DNA from: Adiantum capillus-veneris
Taxonomy: Eukaryota > Streptophyta > Polypodiopsida > Polypodiales > Pteridaceae
Direction: 5' to 3'
Length of the DNA: 64,000 nucleotides
Assembly (NCBI GenBank): GCA_014529385.2
Contig: CM043949.1
Location: forward strand, 111,083,977-111,147,976
The translations under genes and the position numbers were made by a program. Shown one piece after another: positions 1 to 11,121 of this stretch. The notes under the pieces were generated by a model that did no database searches, was not told where the DNA came from, and saw only the letters and a list, made by a program, of their open reading frames with translations. Within the stretch, counting starts at the first letter, position 1. Each line of letters begins with the position of its first letter.

Positions 1-106
1 ACCCGGTGGTTCTGATCTCCGTGCACCTCTAGACCGAGGTGTGCGGGGATTGGACATGACTAGAGAATGTGAGGTAAAGAGAGTGAGAGAGAGAGAGAGA
101 GATCAC

Positions 107-150
<44 letters not shown>

Positions 151-212
151 GACGAAGAATGCCAATAGAATATTAAATTTGTTGTCCAGGTTATAAGTTT
201 TTTATCCTCATT

Positions 213-3200
213 ATGAGTAGTGACGAGGATGTGGGACCGTCCAACCGAAACACCTATCTCTCAACGAGGGTCTTATGTCCTTGTAATCAATGCAAGCATG
301 CTGTGCGACGGACAAGACGTGTTTCTTTGCAGCACGTTCGCGAATTTGGCGAGTCCGATCCATCTATTATAGATCGAGTTGTTGCCAATTATAACTCGTC
401 AGACTCTGACGCTGGCCAACATGCAGCAATCTTGCAACCCAATAGACGTGTTCGCAGGCGCTTTGGTCAAGCAGCATATGTGAGGCCACAAGATGTAGCC
501 TCTGAGAGCTCGGGGGATGATCATGCAGAGCACATTCCTAACGAGGCAATGTTTAAGCCCGAGATTGATGAAATGATCGAGACGATCATGGATTCAGAAA
601 GGCTTATCTATGATGATATGAAAAGTGAAGCCGATACGCCATTGTATAATGGAGCACGTATGTCTAGATTGAAAGCACTCCTGGTTCTTCTCAACATGCA
701 GGCAAAGTTTGGATGGAGTGACACTAGCGTCACAGCGCTTTTCAGGTGATCTATTACAATTAGTTTACTTTAATAAAACTCTAAATGTATAATGATCTGA
801 TATATTTTTACACGACTGTATCATATTTTTATGTTGTGTAGATTGCTGAAAGAGCACATACTACCAGCTGACAATGTGATGCCAGATTCCCGAGATGAAG
901 CAAGAAAGATTTTGCGAAACTTGGGGATGGATTACAATTCTATCCACGCTTGTCCTAATGACTGCATTCTTTTCAGAGGGGAATACATAGACATGGAGAA
1001 GTGTCCGAAATGTGATTTCGAAAGATATCGAGTAGATCTCCACGGGACAAAAATTCCACAAAAGGTTTTGCGACATTTCCCTCTGCTTCCTCGCATCAAG
1101 CATTTCTTCGAATGTAAGTCCATGGCCGCCCTAGCATCATGGCATGAGGAGAATAAATCTTCGGATGGTGTGCTACGAATTCCTGCAGATTGCGTAGCCT
1201 GGAAACATATAGATGGAACATGGTCGGATTTTGCCAGGGAAGCTCGAAATTTGCGCTTAGGCCTGGCTATGGATGGCGTAAATCCATTTGGTCAAAGATC
1301 AACATCTTACAGTGTATGGCCCGTTGTCATCGTCAACTACAACACTCCCCCGTGGTTGACTACGAAGAAGGGGCACCTATGGCTAAGCTTGATTGTGCCA
1401 GGGCGATATAAAGTGGGGAATATGGATGTGTATCTTCGTCCACTATTGGAAGAGCTACAACAATTGTGGATTGGCATAGAGGTGGTGGATATGAGCCGAC
1501 ACACAGGACGACGGAATGCTTTGATCAGAGGCATTCTAATGTGGACCATGCATGACTATCCCGGGCTAACAGAATGCTCAGGTGATCTATTGACACTCCT
1601 CACTCAGACACTGTAAATCTTGTTTTTTCCCATAGTTGATCTATTATCATGTGTATACATGCAGGGCTTCAAACAAGCGGATACAGAGCATGTGTCACAT
1701 GTGGACCTAGACTGAATGCACGTAGGGCACCCTCATTGAAGAAGCAAATCTACGAAGGTCATCAAGCGTATCTTCCAGAGAATCATGTGTTACGCGACGG
1801 CTTTTTGGGAAGAGAGCCACCAAGGATGTCTGCACAAGCATGGTTAGAGCAGAAGGAGATGTGCGATGACGGATTGCCTCCAGGGATGAAGAGACTATCT
1901 CTATGGTACGAGTTACCATACTGGCCCCGACTCATGATCAATCACTTGCTCGATCCAATGCACATATTCAAGAATGTGGGTAATCTACTATGGGACCATC
2001 TGACCGGCAAGAAAGATACTTTGGGAGCCAGAGTTGACCTTAGAAATGTGGATCGTATGGAGCAATATTGGCCGCAAACAGCGTCTGATGGATCGATAAA
2101 ACTCCCTAAAGCACCATGGATTTTCACAGGAGCCCAAGAACGCAAAGTAAAAGAGACCATTCGATCTTTGCGGACCCCCACTGGCGTAATGCACTCGCTC
2201 CGAACGTGTTTTACTAAAGAAGGAAAGCTTACCGGTTTGAAGTCACACGATTGGCATAAAATGTGTCAGGTACGTTCATAGTGGACTTTAATATCATTGC
2301 ATAAAATGTGGACTTTAATATCATTGCTGCACATACTTTACAGTTTATTTTACCGGTTGCCATTGAGGGATGTTTGTCTCTCGACATCCGTAACACAATC
2401 TACAAACTTGCAAAGCTGGTGCAATGGATCTCACAAAAGGAGATCAACGTAGACTCCATACCATTCGCCAAACTAAATGCTGCGGAGCTTGTGTGCATGT
2501 TTGAGAAACATTTTCCTACTACAATGCTAACCATTCAGGTGCATCTTCTTGTTCACATAGTTGATGAGGTGGAAATAGCTGGCACAGTTCATTCCAGATG
2601 GATGTTCTTCTTAGAACGTTTCATGAAAACGCTTAAGGGATATGTGCGTCAAAAGGCACGTCCGGAGGGTAGCATGGCAGAAGGTTGGTTGGTATCAGAG
2701 TCCCTAGTGTACATTGGAGAGTGGCTAGACGGATTTGATAAAGCCCGGGACACGCTATGGCGAACCATAGATGATGAGCGCATATCTGGGATTGTCATGT
2801 GCAATCTCGGTGTTGAGAAGAAGATGACGGAAGATCTAGAGGCTAAAATCAACCGATTTTGCATGCTTCACAATCCAGTGATGCAAAAGTGGATTTCACA
2901 ATATGAGGATGCAAAGCAAGAGCGACAAAGGGCACGAATCGAGTGGAGACGGGGAAGACGACCACCGATGCACTATCCAGCGGTTGTGGAGAGCCTACCA
3001 ACCTTCATGAGCTTAAGATGGTTGCACAACCAATTGAAAAGCGCACAACAATGCGGTGACGAAGTGACTGAGGAAGAGTGGGAGTACTCTCGGGGTTGCG
3101 CGACCAAGGTAAGTTTGCAATGTACAACTAGCAAGTGACTTTATTTATAAACGTTTGAACAGCCACTCATAATCTTTGTTCGTTGTAGTATAAGTCATAC

Positions 3201-3941
3201 ACAGCAGCATGGTGTAAAGGTCGACATTTTAGGGTGGAACGAATCGACAAAAAGCGTTTTACTCAAGATTGTGGAATCATGGCAAAATTTGAACAGTCTA
3301 GTCGACGACGTTCCTCTGATGCAGATCCTGTGGTGGCGGAACTCACTTACTTCGGCACGCTGCAAGAGATTTTGAGGATCGATTACAGAGGATTTTTTGT
3401 CGACTTGTTCGACGTGCAATGGTTTAAGATAATCATGGAGGGTCGCAACGCTACTGTGCGTAGAGGAGAGTCTGGTTTTCTTGAGGTGGATTCTACTAAG
3501 AAATGGACTGACCTAAGAGACACTTTCGTACTACCCGAGCATTGTGAACAAGTAAGTATGTAAATAGTTAACATCCCCCTTTTACAAGTTATGTGCTTGA
3601 AAGCTCTCATGTAAGTTATGTGGCTCTGGCAGGTAATATTTCATCCTACAAAGTCTACATCAAACTGGTGGTACGTCATAGAGGTAGCCCCTCGTAGTGC
3701 AAGGACGTATGAAGGCTACCATGTGCTAATCACAACGGCATCAATGGAGGAGATCAGAGAAGATGCTCAATCAGAAGCCGCTGCGGTGGTGCCAGACGAG
3801 CATCAAGATGCTACTACTCTATATGGGGTGCATGCAGAGGAGCTACAAAATGAAACAGAGGATATGTGTTTAAACGGAGAGCTCTATATAGATATAGGAA
3901 GTTATGCTGAGTTATGCGAGGATGAGAGAGAGATCTCTTAA
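213..3941 (+). CDS. CACTA transposase (TNP2 / TNPD-like), six exons
   Basis: The predicted nuclear protein catalyses excision and integration of the element. I infer six exons with GT-AG borders that keep one frame: 213-745, 842-1581, 1665-2269, 2344-3108, 3189-3551 and 3633-3941 (3315 nt, 1104 residues). Exon 1 has the transposase-associated CPCNQC cysteine motif. Exons 2 and 3 hold the TNP2 core: NSIHACPNDCILF, CPKC, DGVNPFG, then ACVTCG and LLDPMHIFKN, whose aspartates are candidate DDE residues by analogy with the family. Exon 4 is DUF4218-like (VHIVDEVEIAGTVHSRWMFF, RPEGSMAEG). Exons 5 and 6 are DUF4216-like (YFGTLQEILRIDYRG). No internal stop occurs, whereas the nested copy has one in exon 4. 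The second gene follows 272 bp downstream on the same strand. Exon borders are my inference from consensus splice sites and domain continuity. Confidence 0.88.
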
Positions 3942-4213
3942 AGCCACAAATATTGTATTTGAACAATTTTGCTCCGTGTTGTAAAAGCTCTGGCTCTCTA
4001 AGTACCTTCCATGGTGTATAACGCTCTTTTCTACTCGCGCTCACATCTTTTGATTGAAAATTCTGAGTTTTCGACTTGCCTCTTCTATCACTCAATTCAT
4101 TGCGTCATTGTATTTATATGCGTCATTACGTCATTGTATTTAATGGTCTTTGCATCATTGTCTACTCTATTCATTCAATATTAAGTTTAAATATTCGTGT
4201 GTTTAATGCAGGT

Positions 4214-5523
4214 ATGGATGATGAGGAGTTTCTTTCTTCTTTGTCACCGCAGCAGAGACAGTGGTACGTGGAGCGTCATCGCTCTGGCGCATCATCGCGT
4301 GTTCCGACTCCATCTGCATCTCCCTCTCTTTCGGAGCATTCGGCGCGCTCCGAAGCTTCGGCGTCGACGAGACGAGCTTCACACTCGTCTAGACACCGGC
4401 GCTCTAGTGGTGGCGGTGGCGGTTGTTGTGGGGATTCCGCCACCGATGCCTCCACACCGCCTCGTGTTCGACGAGGCTCTTTACCCTCCCCTTCTTTGCC
4501 CGCCCCCACACCAGCCACATCATCACCATCTACGCCAGGTTTTGCACGGTTGACTGTTCCTAGAAGCTACACACCTCTACCTACTCCGCCAGGAGCCACC
4601 CCACTCGACACTCCTCGCTTCGGGGCCCAGACGCCGGTGGAGACACCTGACGTCCGTACCCCCATCGACACGCCGCTAGAGACCCCTGCCGGGACACCCA
4701 GGTTCACGCGTCACCGGCCAGAGGGCTTGTCTTACTCCATCGACTTCAGCGGCGGCATCATCATGGATGATGATGGCAAGAAGGTGATCTCGCGCATGCG
4801 TGGTCTTTGCTCTCAGCTGTTTAGACACTACATACTAAACAAATGGAGTGAAGTACCAAGTGATTTAAAAAACAGAGTCATCAGCATACTTCATGATGAG
4901 TTTCCCGTTCCAACACGGGATCAGCGCTTCAATGAAGACCTGATGAAGATTCGAATGCGCGAATACTGCAAACACAAGCGTTCCGAAGTGCAAAAAGCAA
5001 TCAAGAATAGGTGGAACAGGCCAGATTGGTTGGCCAAAGAAGTTTGGAAGAATGCGAAGAAAGCAGCGCGCGAGAATCCCGACAAGTGGAAGCAACAAAA
5101 GGATGCTGCTAGAGCGCGAGTAGAGGCAGGGAGCTCGCACCACTTGGGGAGCGGTGGATGGGCATCATTTGAGGCCAATTTTGTAAGTGTTTTCACATTG
5201 CTCTTTATCTTTGATAGTTTAGGGTTTATGAGTTTTTTAATTCTAACATAATGAAATCTTTGTATGTTTTGACAGTGGTCGATGACAGGACGTGATCCCA
5301 CACCGTACGAGCGCGAGTACGCAAGCAGGAAGGGCTTAAACGCCCTGATGGACATTCTCAGTTCTCGCGGCGGCATGGTTAGTATTAGGGTTTACTCTTT
5401 TTTATTTTTTGTATTGTTTTATAAATGTCGTTATATGTTTATACTTACTGAAAGCTGTCTTATTGTCTTTTTTTGCAGAATCCGACAGATACGCCGCTTG
5501 GACGCGATGAGACGTCTGACTAG
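4214..5523 (+). CDS. CACTA accessory protein, Transposase_24 / TNPA-like
   Basis: This is the second gene of element A. Inferred exons are 4214-5182, 5276-5377 and 5479-5523 (1116 nt, 371 residues), all with GT-AG borders. I chose the ATG at 4214 because it follows a good 3' splice-like AATGCAG and starts the conserved MDDEEFLSSLSPQQRQWY. Residues 20-150 are low-complexity Ser/Pro/Thr/Arg with repeated TP motifs, including a run of five glycines. Residues 190-323 resemble the plant Ptta/En/Spm Transposase_24 family (HYILNKWSEVPSDLK, then W...A...ARENPDKWKQQKDAA and a GSGGWASFEA end). In En/Spm the TNPA protein binds subterminal repeats, so a DNA-binding role on the repeats at 5881-6113 is plausible but inferred. 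The two other copies of this gene in the window are broken. Confidence 0.78.
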
Positions 5524-5841
5524 ACGACGTCAGTTTAGCCGTAGCTAGATAGCATTAGTTTAGGGTTTCTCATAGCTTATGTATCATGAGACGGATTTTA
5601 TACGTCTTTTTGAACCATGTATATTATTACATTTGTCACCGCAGTTCCTTTTGCCAATCAATTCTTTATGCCTATGATGTTGTACAATTGTCATTATTAC
5701 ATTTGCCAATCAATTCATTTTGCCTATGATGTGTACAATTGTCAATTTTGCAAACAATGCGTCTTGTGGGTGACTATTTTGGGTCTATTATCTACCCTTG
5801 CACTTTTTTTAAAAAGTGAATCAAGTACAATATGGTTGATG

Positions 5842-5870
5842 GGTGGCAGGGCATTCAATGCCCTGCCACC
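5842..5870. repeat. Perfect 14-bp hairpin near CACTA 3' end
   Basis: GGTGGCAGGGCATT, one C, then its exact reverse complement, followed by A9. It lies between the accessory gene and the subterminal repeats. The same structure is at 36144-36172 and 39305-39333 (perfect) and 50865-50893 (one mismatch in an arm). It could act as a terminator-like or structural element; function unknown. Confidence 0.85.
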
Positions 5871-5880
5871 AAAAAAAAAT

Positions 5881-6113
5881 TCTCTCGGGCGTCGCTATAA
5901 CCGTCGCTATTTATGGCTCTGTAGCGTCGCTATGAGCGTCGCTATAGTCTGCAGTGTAAACGTCGCTATAAGCGTCGCTATGAGCGTCTCTATATAGCGA
6001 CGCTTATAGAGATGCATATAGCGACGCTTATAGCGACGCATATAGCGACGCTCTCATAGCGACGGTTTTAGCGACGCCGGAGGTTATAAAAACCCAGTGT
6101 ATTTCTGTCGCTA
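5881..6113. repeat. Subterminal repeat array of the CACTA 3' end
   Basis: The 9-mer core GCGTCGCTA (with CGTCGCTA variants) occurs six times in forward orientation, then six times as TAGCGACG, so the whole array is close to a large inverted repeat. CACTA elements carry such arrays as binding sites for their TNPA-like protein; that role is inferred here. The sequence TATAAAAA at 6085-6092 points out of the element. Confidence 0.8.
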
Positions 6114-6936
6114 ACAGCGTCACAAGAGCACACAACCTCTTGTAGTGCAAATACTTAGTTTTGGTCATTGTAGTAACTTAGACTATACATGTATAGTCCA
6201 TGTAGTGGATCATTTGAGATTTTCTATAGCTCTTTCATGTCCAGTCATTAACACTTGCTCGAAGCAAGTAGGGTTTCTCTCTATTGAACATGCATGCACA
6301 TCTTGTGACATGCATCTAAAATCAGATTGAGGTAGTCATGGAGGAGTTGATGCCAATGATCGAGTGAGTTCTCTACCAAGTTTTGCATCATTTAGTTTCT
6401 TTTGTGAAGGTCATGCTTTCAATTTGCTGAGAACTGCTATCATTTAGCCTTTTGGGGGACCAATGAGATAGGTCGTAGTGCTACGAACATTAAAGACTAG
6501 ATGAACCAAAGTTGGACTTGGCTATCAATCATAGCACAAGCCTAGAGTAGACTAGAGAAAGATTTCAGCAGGTAGCAAGCAATGTGTTGGAGATGCTTGG
6601 TCTCATAGATCCCATTCTTTTGGTGAGTTGCAAGTTATGATAAGTACAATGGGATCATATTTGCATTGAAAAGTCCAATGCCCATGCAATTGTTTAGTTG
6701 TTGATACAACTCCCCGGGGGATCACTATGTACAAATTTTATATATCACGTGCGTTCAAGGAATACTTTTAAACCCCTTATATTTGAATTTTTGACATATA
6801 AAATGCACCCTTTTTCTATTCAATATGTAAAAAAAAATTCCCAATTCCATTTTATGGTACCCTTCTGTATGTGAAAATGTGAGAAAAAATAAAATTTAAT
6901 ACCCCCTTCTATTGCATACACATGATAGGCTCATAG

Positions 6937-6958
6937 CCCCCCCCCCCCCCCCCCCCCC
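6937..6958. repeat. Poly-C tract
   Basis: 22 consecutive C here, 12 at 31941-31952 and 23 at 40387-40409 in the other copies. The complementary strand is a G tract with quadruplex potential. Confidence 0.9.
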
Positions 6959-7785
6959 GCCACCCTCGAGTGATACAACATACATTGGCTAGCTGTAGCA
7001 AAGCTGATTTCTCTCGAGTCAAGAACATGTTGCTCTGTGTATTTATTGAAGAGGCAAAACGAGACGACTGTGCATGTCTAATTGTTGAGCATTTACATCA
7101 CCTTGTTTTGTTGGTTTTGCCTTTTGCAGGAATTTCCACATAAGCCACTCCTTGAATGTGTTTCACATGTGTACAAAATCTTCTATGGGAATAAATAGCT
7201 ACTAATAAGTAAGAAAGGGTCTTCCTACCTCATGATGACCTAGGGAAAGGAAAGAGGACTCACATGATCATGACAATTCTGTGACCGTGTAAAGTGTCAG
7301 CGTATTACATTGTCCACAAAGGACTCATATTCTTGTAGACTCCACATTTCGCATTGTTTGTTCAAACAACCATCTGGAAGGTCTTGTAAGCATTTTAGTG
7401 CATAGAAAAAGGCCTATTTGAAGGTGGCAATCAAGAAAGACAAGCGAAACTTAAGCTTATCTAAAAATGTGACCCTTCATTTTTACATGTGCAGGCTCTC
7501 TATTGTATATTGAGTCAGAGTTTGAGTTGGATTCACATCCCCTATTGGAAGGTTTTGTTTCAATTGCATTGCTTGTGGGAGTTGCTTTAGGTCCAGCGTA
7601 GCTTTTAAGGTCTGTCGTAAGGCTAGCTCTCTCAAGTTGCATTCATAGTGAGTCATCTGGGGATTGCGATGTTTAGCTTCATAACACTCATTTGTTCAAT
7701 AGAATTCAAGGGTTTTTTTGGGATTACTTGCTTAACACTTTGATTCAATTTTGTTGTGTTGTATTGGCTCATAAGGTTCTTGTTC

Positions 7786-7896
7786 GAGGGTCATAATTGG
7801 CCCATTGTATATTATCCACATAATTAAATACATGGCTCGCAATTTGAGGATCATGATTGGCCCATTGTATATTATCCACATAATTAAATAGATGGC
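7786..7896. repeat. 60-bp direct tandem duplication
   Basis: Two copies of a 60-bp unit containing TTGGCCCATTGTATATTATC; CCCATTGTAT starts at both 7801 and 7861. Present in all three segment copies, so it predates the segmental duplication. Confidence 0.85.
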
Positions 7897-9428
7897 TGCC
7901 CAAAGTGAAAACGCACCATTTTTACATGTGCTAGTGTTTTGCTTTACATTAAGTGTTCGCTTTGGAAGGATTTGTTGCAGTTGTATCGCTTATGGGAGCT
8001 GCTTTAAGTATCACCTTTGCAGGGTTAGGAGTAGATTGACTTGGACATTGCAAATTGATATGCAGCTTTGTAATAGTGCATTGCTTGGGTGCGCTTTGTG
8101 TGTGATGTATTAGGTAACCTTTTTATTGTATGTATCAGGTAACGACTTCATCACAACCACATGTTATTGATTTGAACGTGTATTTGATGAGGATATTATA
8201 AAGTAGCTCATTTATCATTGACTCTAAGTAGCACAATTTAGTACTTTTGAAGCTTATGAGTATGGCCTCGTGTCCAGTTCTAGGTTCCAGACACTAATGA
8301 CCTTAGAAAATGTTTGGTAATGCAAAACATCAAAAGGTGTGCATCTATTTTTTGTGTTGTGCATGTAGCTTCTCACAAGTGGGCATTATTACTTGTGCAT
8401 TGTCCATGCATTCTGTCAGGTTGGAAATGCCTATCTAATAACTGGGTTGAGAATTTTCAATGTTGTTCATGATGGGCCCGTGAAGACGTAGAAAGAGAAA
8501 TCAAGAACTGCTTATTTTTCATTCAACAACATAATACGCTTAGTATGTACTGTAAGATAGGAGGGATTTTGGAAATACTTAAAAGCCTGTATGTAGGGGT
8601 TTATTTAAGTTATATAATATCCATATATATCGTTAGGTCAATATGCATGGTTCCGTATATAGGGGAGTTTTGTCTTGAGGGTTGCATATTGGTAACGTCT
8701 CCTCATAGGTAATAGTGAATCCCTCGGGGTACAAGGTGGCTTGTGCTATAGTTCTAAGGCGAGGCTTGATCATCAATTTTCAGACATTCAACTTGTAGCA
8801 TATGCGGGTAGCTGACCAAGGTGAGAAGATGGGTTGAAAATTCAAGATTTCCTCGCCTATGACTATGGGGAAATGGTGAGGAATGAGCTACGACAAGTGA
8901 GCACTAGACTAAGTTGCAATGAAAATCAGTGATTATGAGAGTTTGGATGTAGGCTTGCGCTAGAAAGAGGTAGATACACGATTGACTTTTGTCACCCTTA
9001 TTTGGGTAATGACCAATTCTAGAGTCCAATGTTGACCTTTGAAATAGAGTCTGCCTTAAATGAAGTTTTAGCTTAACCACACTCACTTATCTAAAGTTGT
9101 CTAAGACTCCAAAGATCTACTCCTATTTTGTGCCAAGGATGATAATAAGGATCTCTATTCCAAGTTCATCATGGGTGGTGGCACATGTGCATATCCCATT
9201 CATGTCCTTGAGATAAAGATAATTCAATCTACTTAAATATGCAAGGGAGATTGAATTAATAAAATTCTAATGCAAGGGATAAAATGCAATCAATTAATCT
9301 ATTAGTGATGATTAAATAGAGGGACTAATAGTCCTAGGTATGTAACCACCGGCCCTAATACCACATGAAAGGGATTGGTTATGGTGGAAACGAGAGTGAA
9401 TCAGTCATGGTGTGGTTAATGTGGTAAT

Positions 9429-9432
<4 letters not shown>

Positions 9433-9479
<47 letters not shown>
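9433..9479. repeat. (AG)n microsatellite
   Basis: An AG tract of about 23 units. It is shorter in copy 2 (about 34419-34451) and in copy 3 (about 42883-42920), so it varies in length among the duplicates. Confidence 0.9.
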
Positions 9480-9482
<3 letters not shown>

Positions 9483-10301
9483 ACACTAATAGAAATGGAA
9501 TGCTTGGATACAAAGTGTGTTGCCACTAGGACTTCTTTTATAGGAGTAGGGGGAGAGCATCTAATTGCCATAAGTGATGATGTGGATGTAGCCTTCCAAA
9601 GTAGAGGGGGTTTGCTTTAGTTGGTGGTGCCAATGTGTCACACATCGCAACACAAACAACATCGAAAACAAGAGAGCTCAACAAAATGATTTTGATTCAT
9701 ATATACATTTTATTAAAAAATCATGATTTGCCAAAAAGGTGATTTTATTTATACAAGTCATCTATCACATGATCTCTTTACATCGAGTCTGTAAAATACC
9801 CAAGGGATTCACTAGTAGTACTTGGAAGGTGTCACTTGTGTGCACCGAAATTTCTTTTTTGACCCCTACATATGGAACCTACTTTGTAAAATATTTCTTT
9901 TTTGCCTTATAAAACACCCCTATTGTACACTCACATGATACCGTACGATAACCCTTAGTCAATACCTCATGGTGAAATACTGGGGTCTGCCATATAAGAT
10001 CAAGAAATACAATACATGATGATCCTTAAAAACCGAGAGATACACACATAGGTCTAATTCTACCACTTAAAACGAGTCTAGCTGTGATGTGATCATAAAC
10101 CGAATAGGTATGAGAAACATATTTTCCTTCAACTGTGATAGTTATAAAAACTCTTTTGGTACAAATAAAGACGTAGACCTCAATGACTTTTAGTTCTTTA
10201 GTCCAAGGAAGCTTCTTCAAGTTATTAGCCATGCATCCTTGAATCACTGCCCAACCATAGATCCCCTCATTTCACCACATCAGTTATAGTCGAGGCTCTG
10301 A

Positions 10302-10346
<45 letters not shown>
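10302..10346. repeat. (CT)n microsatellite
   Basis: A CT tract between GAGACT and CAGACTCCC. The homologous tracts at about 35277-35330 and 43746-43796 are longer. Confidence 0.9.
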
Positions 10347-10348
<2 letters not shown>

Positions 10349-10574
10349 ACTCCCTCCCTCTCTTGTAAAGAACCACCTTCTTGAGGACCAGTGTCCGGGA
10401 AAAATGTGTCCCAGCTTAATATTGTGCCATTTTCAATTTCAAAAATGCCGGCTAAGGGCAAGGGGAAAAGGAGAAATTCCGCCTTAAAATAGAGAAAACT
10501 AGTGTAAAGACCCAAAAACATGCAAGAATACATTGAGAAGAGATGTTTTGAAAATTGTTAATATGACGTAAGGT

Positions 10575-10607
<33 letters not shown>

Positions 10608-10764
10608 CAAAGTCGCGCTCGCAATTCTAGTTTCTTAATTAATGAGGCGTGTTCGTTCACGCTCATGATTTATGATTCACGATCGCATCGAGATGCCTAT
10701 AATTCAGAGCAGAGAGAGAGAGAGAGAGAGACTGTGTGTGTGTGAGAGAGAGAAAGAGAGAGAC

Positions 10765-11121
10765 ATGGGCTTGGGCAGCAAGGCGGCAAAGGTGGCGGCA
10801 GCAGCAGCCGTAGGGGTGGCTGCGATGCCGCTACTGGTGCCAGCAGCGGTGTGAATAGCGGGATCTGGAGCAGGTGGGATCGCGGCGGGCTCCTGGGCCG
10901 CGGGATTGATGAGCACCTATGGGGGTATGGTGCCAGCAGGCAGCCTGTGTGCCGTGCTGCAGAGCGTGGCTGCCTCCGTCTTCATGGGGGCTTCAGGTGA
11001 CCATGATGATTGTGGTGCAGCTCCTGTAGACGATGATGAAAATGGTGCAGGTTCGGGCACTGAAAATCAGGTGGAGCTTGATAGTACTCCTGCTAGCGAG
11101 GTTGAAGAGCTGCTCTCATGA
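10765..11121 (+). pseudogene. IFI6/IFI27-like (Ifi-6-16 family) small hydrophobic protein, one in-frame stop
   Basis: Reading from the ATG at 10765 gives a frame of 118 codons plus stop, interrupted once by TGA at 10852-10854. The first part is Ala/Val-rich (AAKVAAAAAVGVAAMPLLVPAAV). After the stop come GAGGIAAGSWAAGLMS and GSLCAVLQSVAAS, matching the Gly/Ala-rich transmembrane core of the Ifi-6-16 (ISG12) family, whose animal members act at mitochondrial or endosomal membranes. An acidic tail (DDDENGAG...) is unlike most members. The same TGA is in copy 3 at 44302-44304. A GA/GT microsatellite sits directly upstream. It could be a pseudogene, or translation could start at the Met codon at 10909. 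No intron that would remove the TGA is evident. Confidence 0.6.

Larger units (their letters stand above)
1..6147 (+). mobile_element. CACTA (En/Spm) DNA transposon A, 5' end outside window
   Basis: The 3' terminus reads CCTCTTGTAGTG at 6136-6147, the reverse complement of the CACTACAAGAGG terminal repeat seen on the nested full-length copy at 50626. The element is followed by CAA at 6148-6150, and the homologous site at 31152-31154 is unoccupied, which fixes the border. Base 1 corresponds to 56407 of the nested copy, so about 1.6 kb of 5' leader and the 5' terminus lie outside the window. It carries two plus-strand genes (transposase 213-3941, accessory protein 4214-5523), both free of internal stops once introns are removed, then a hairpin and an array of subterminal repeats. 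A GA microsatellite lies at about 87-147 in the 5' leader. Identification as CACTA is secure; autonomy is inferred. Confidence 0.93.

Noticed and set aside
861-2194. Minus-strand ORFs opposite the transposase exons
   Set aside because: Shadow frames of the real coding strand.
5617-5997. A 126-codon ORF after the accessory gene
   Set aside because: It runs through the hairpin and subterminal repeats and recurs only because the CACTA end is repeated; it is not protein-like.
5842-6113. A CRISPR-like array
   Set aside because: The repeats are short, in both orientations and without unique spacers; they are CACTA subterminal repeats.
7457-10533. Small ORFs conserved in all three segment copies (for example 7892-8113, 10026-10247)
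   Set aside because: Conservation is due to recent duplication of the whole segment, with equal identity outside the ORFs; no start context or domain.
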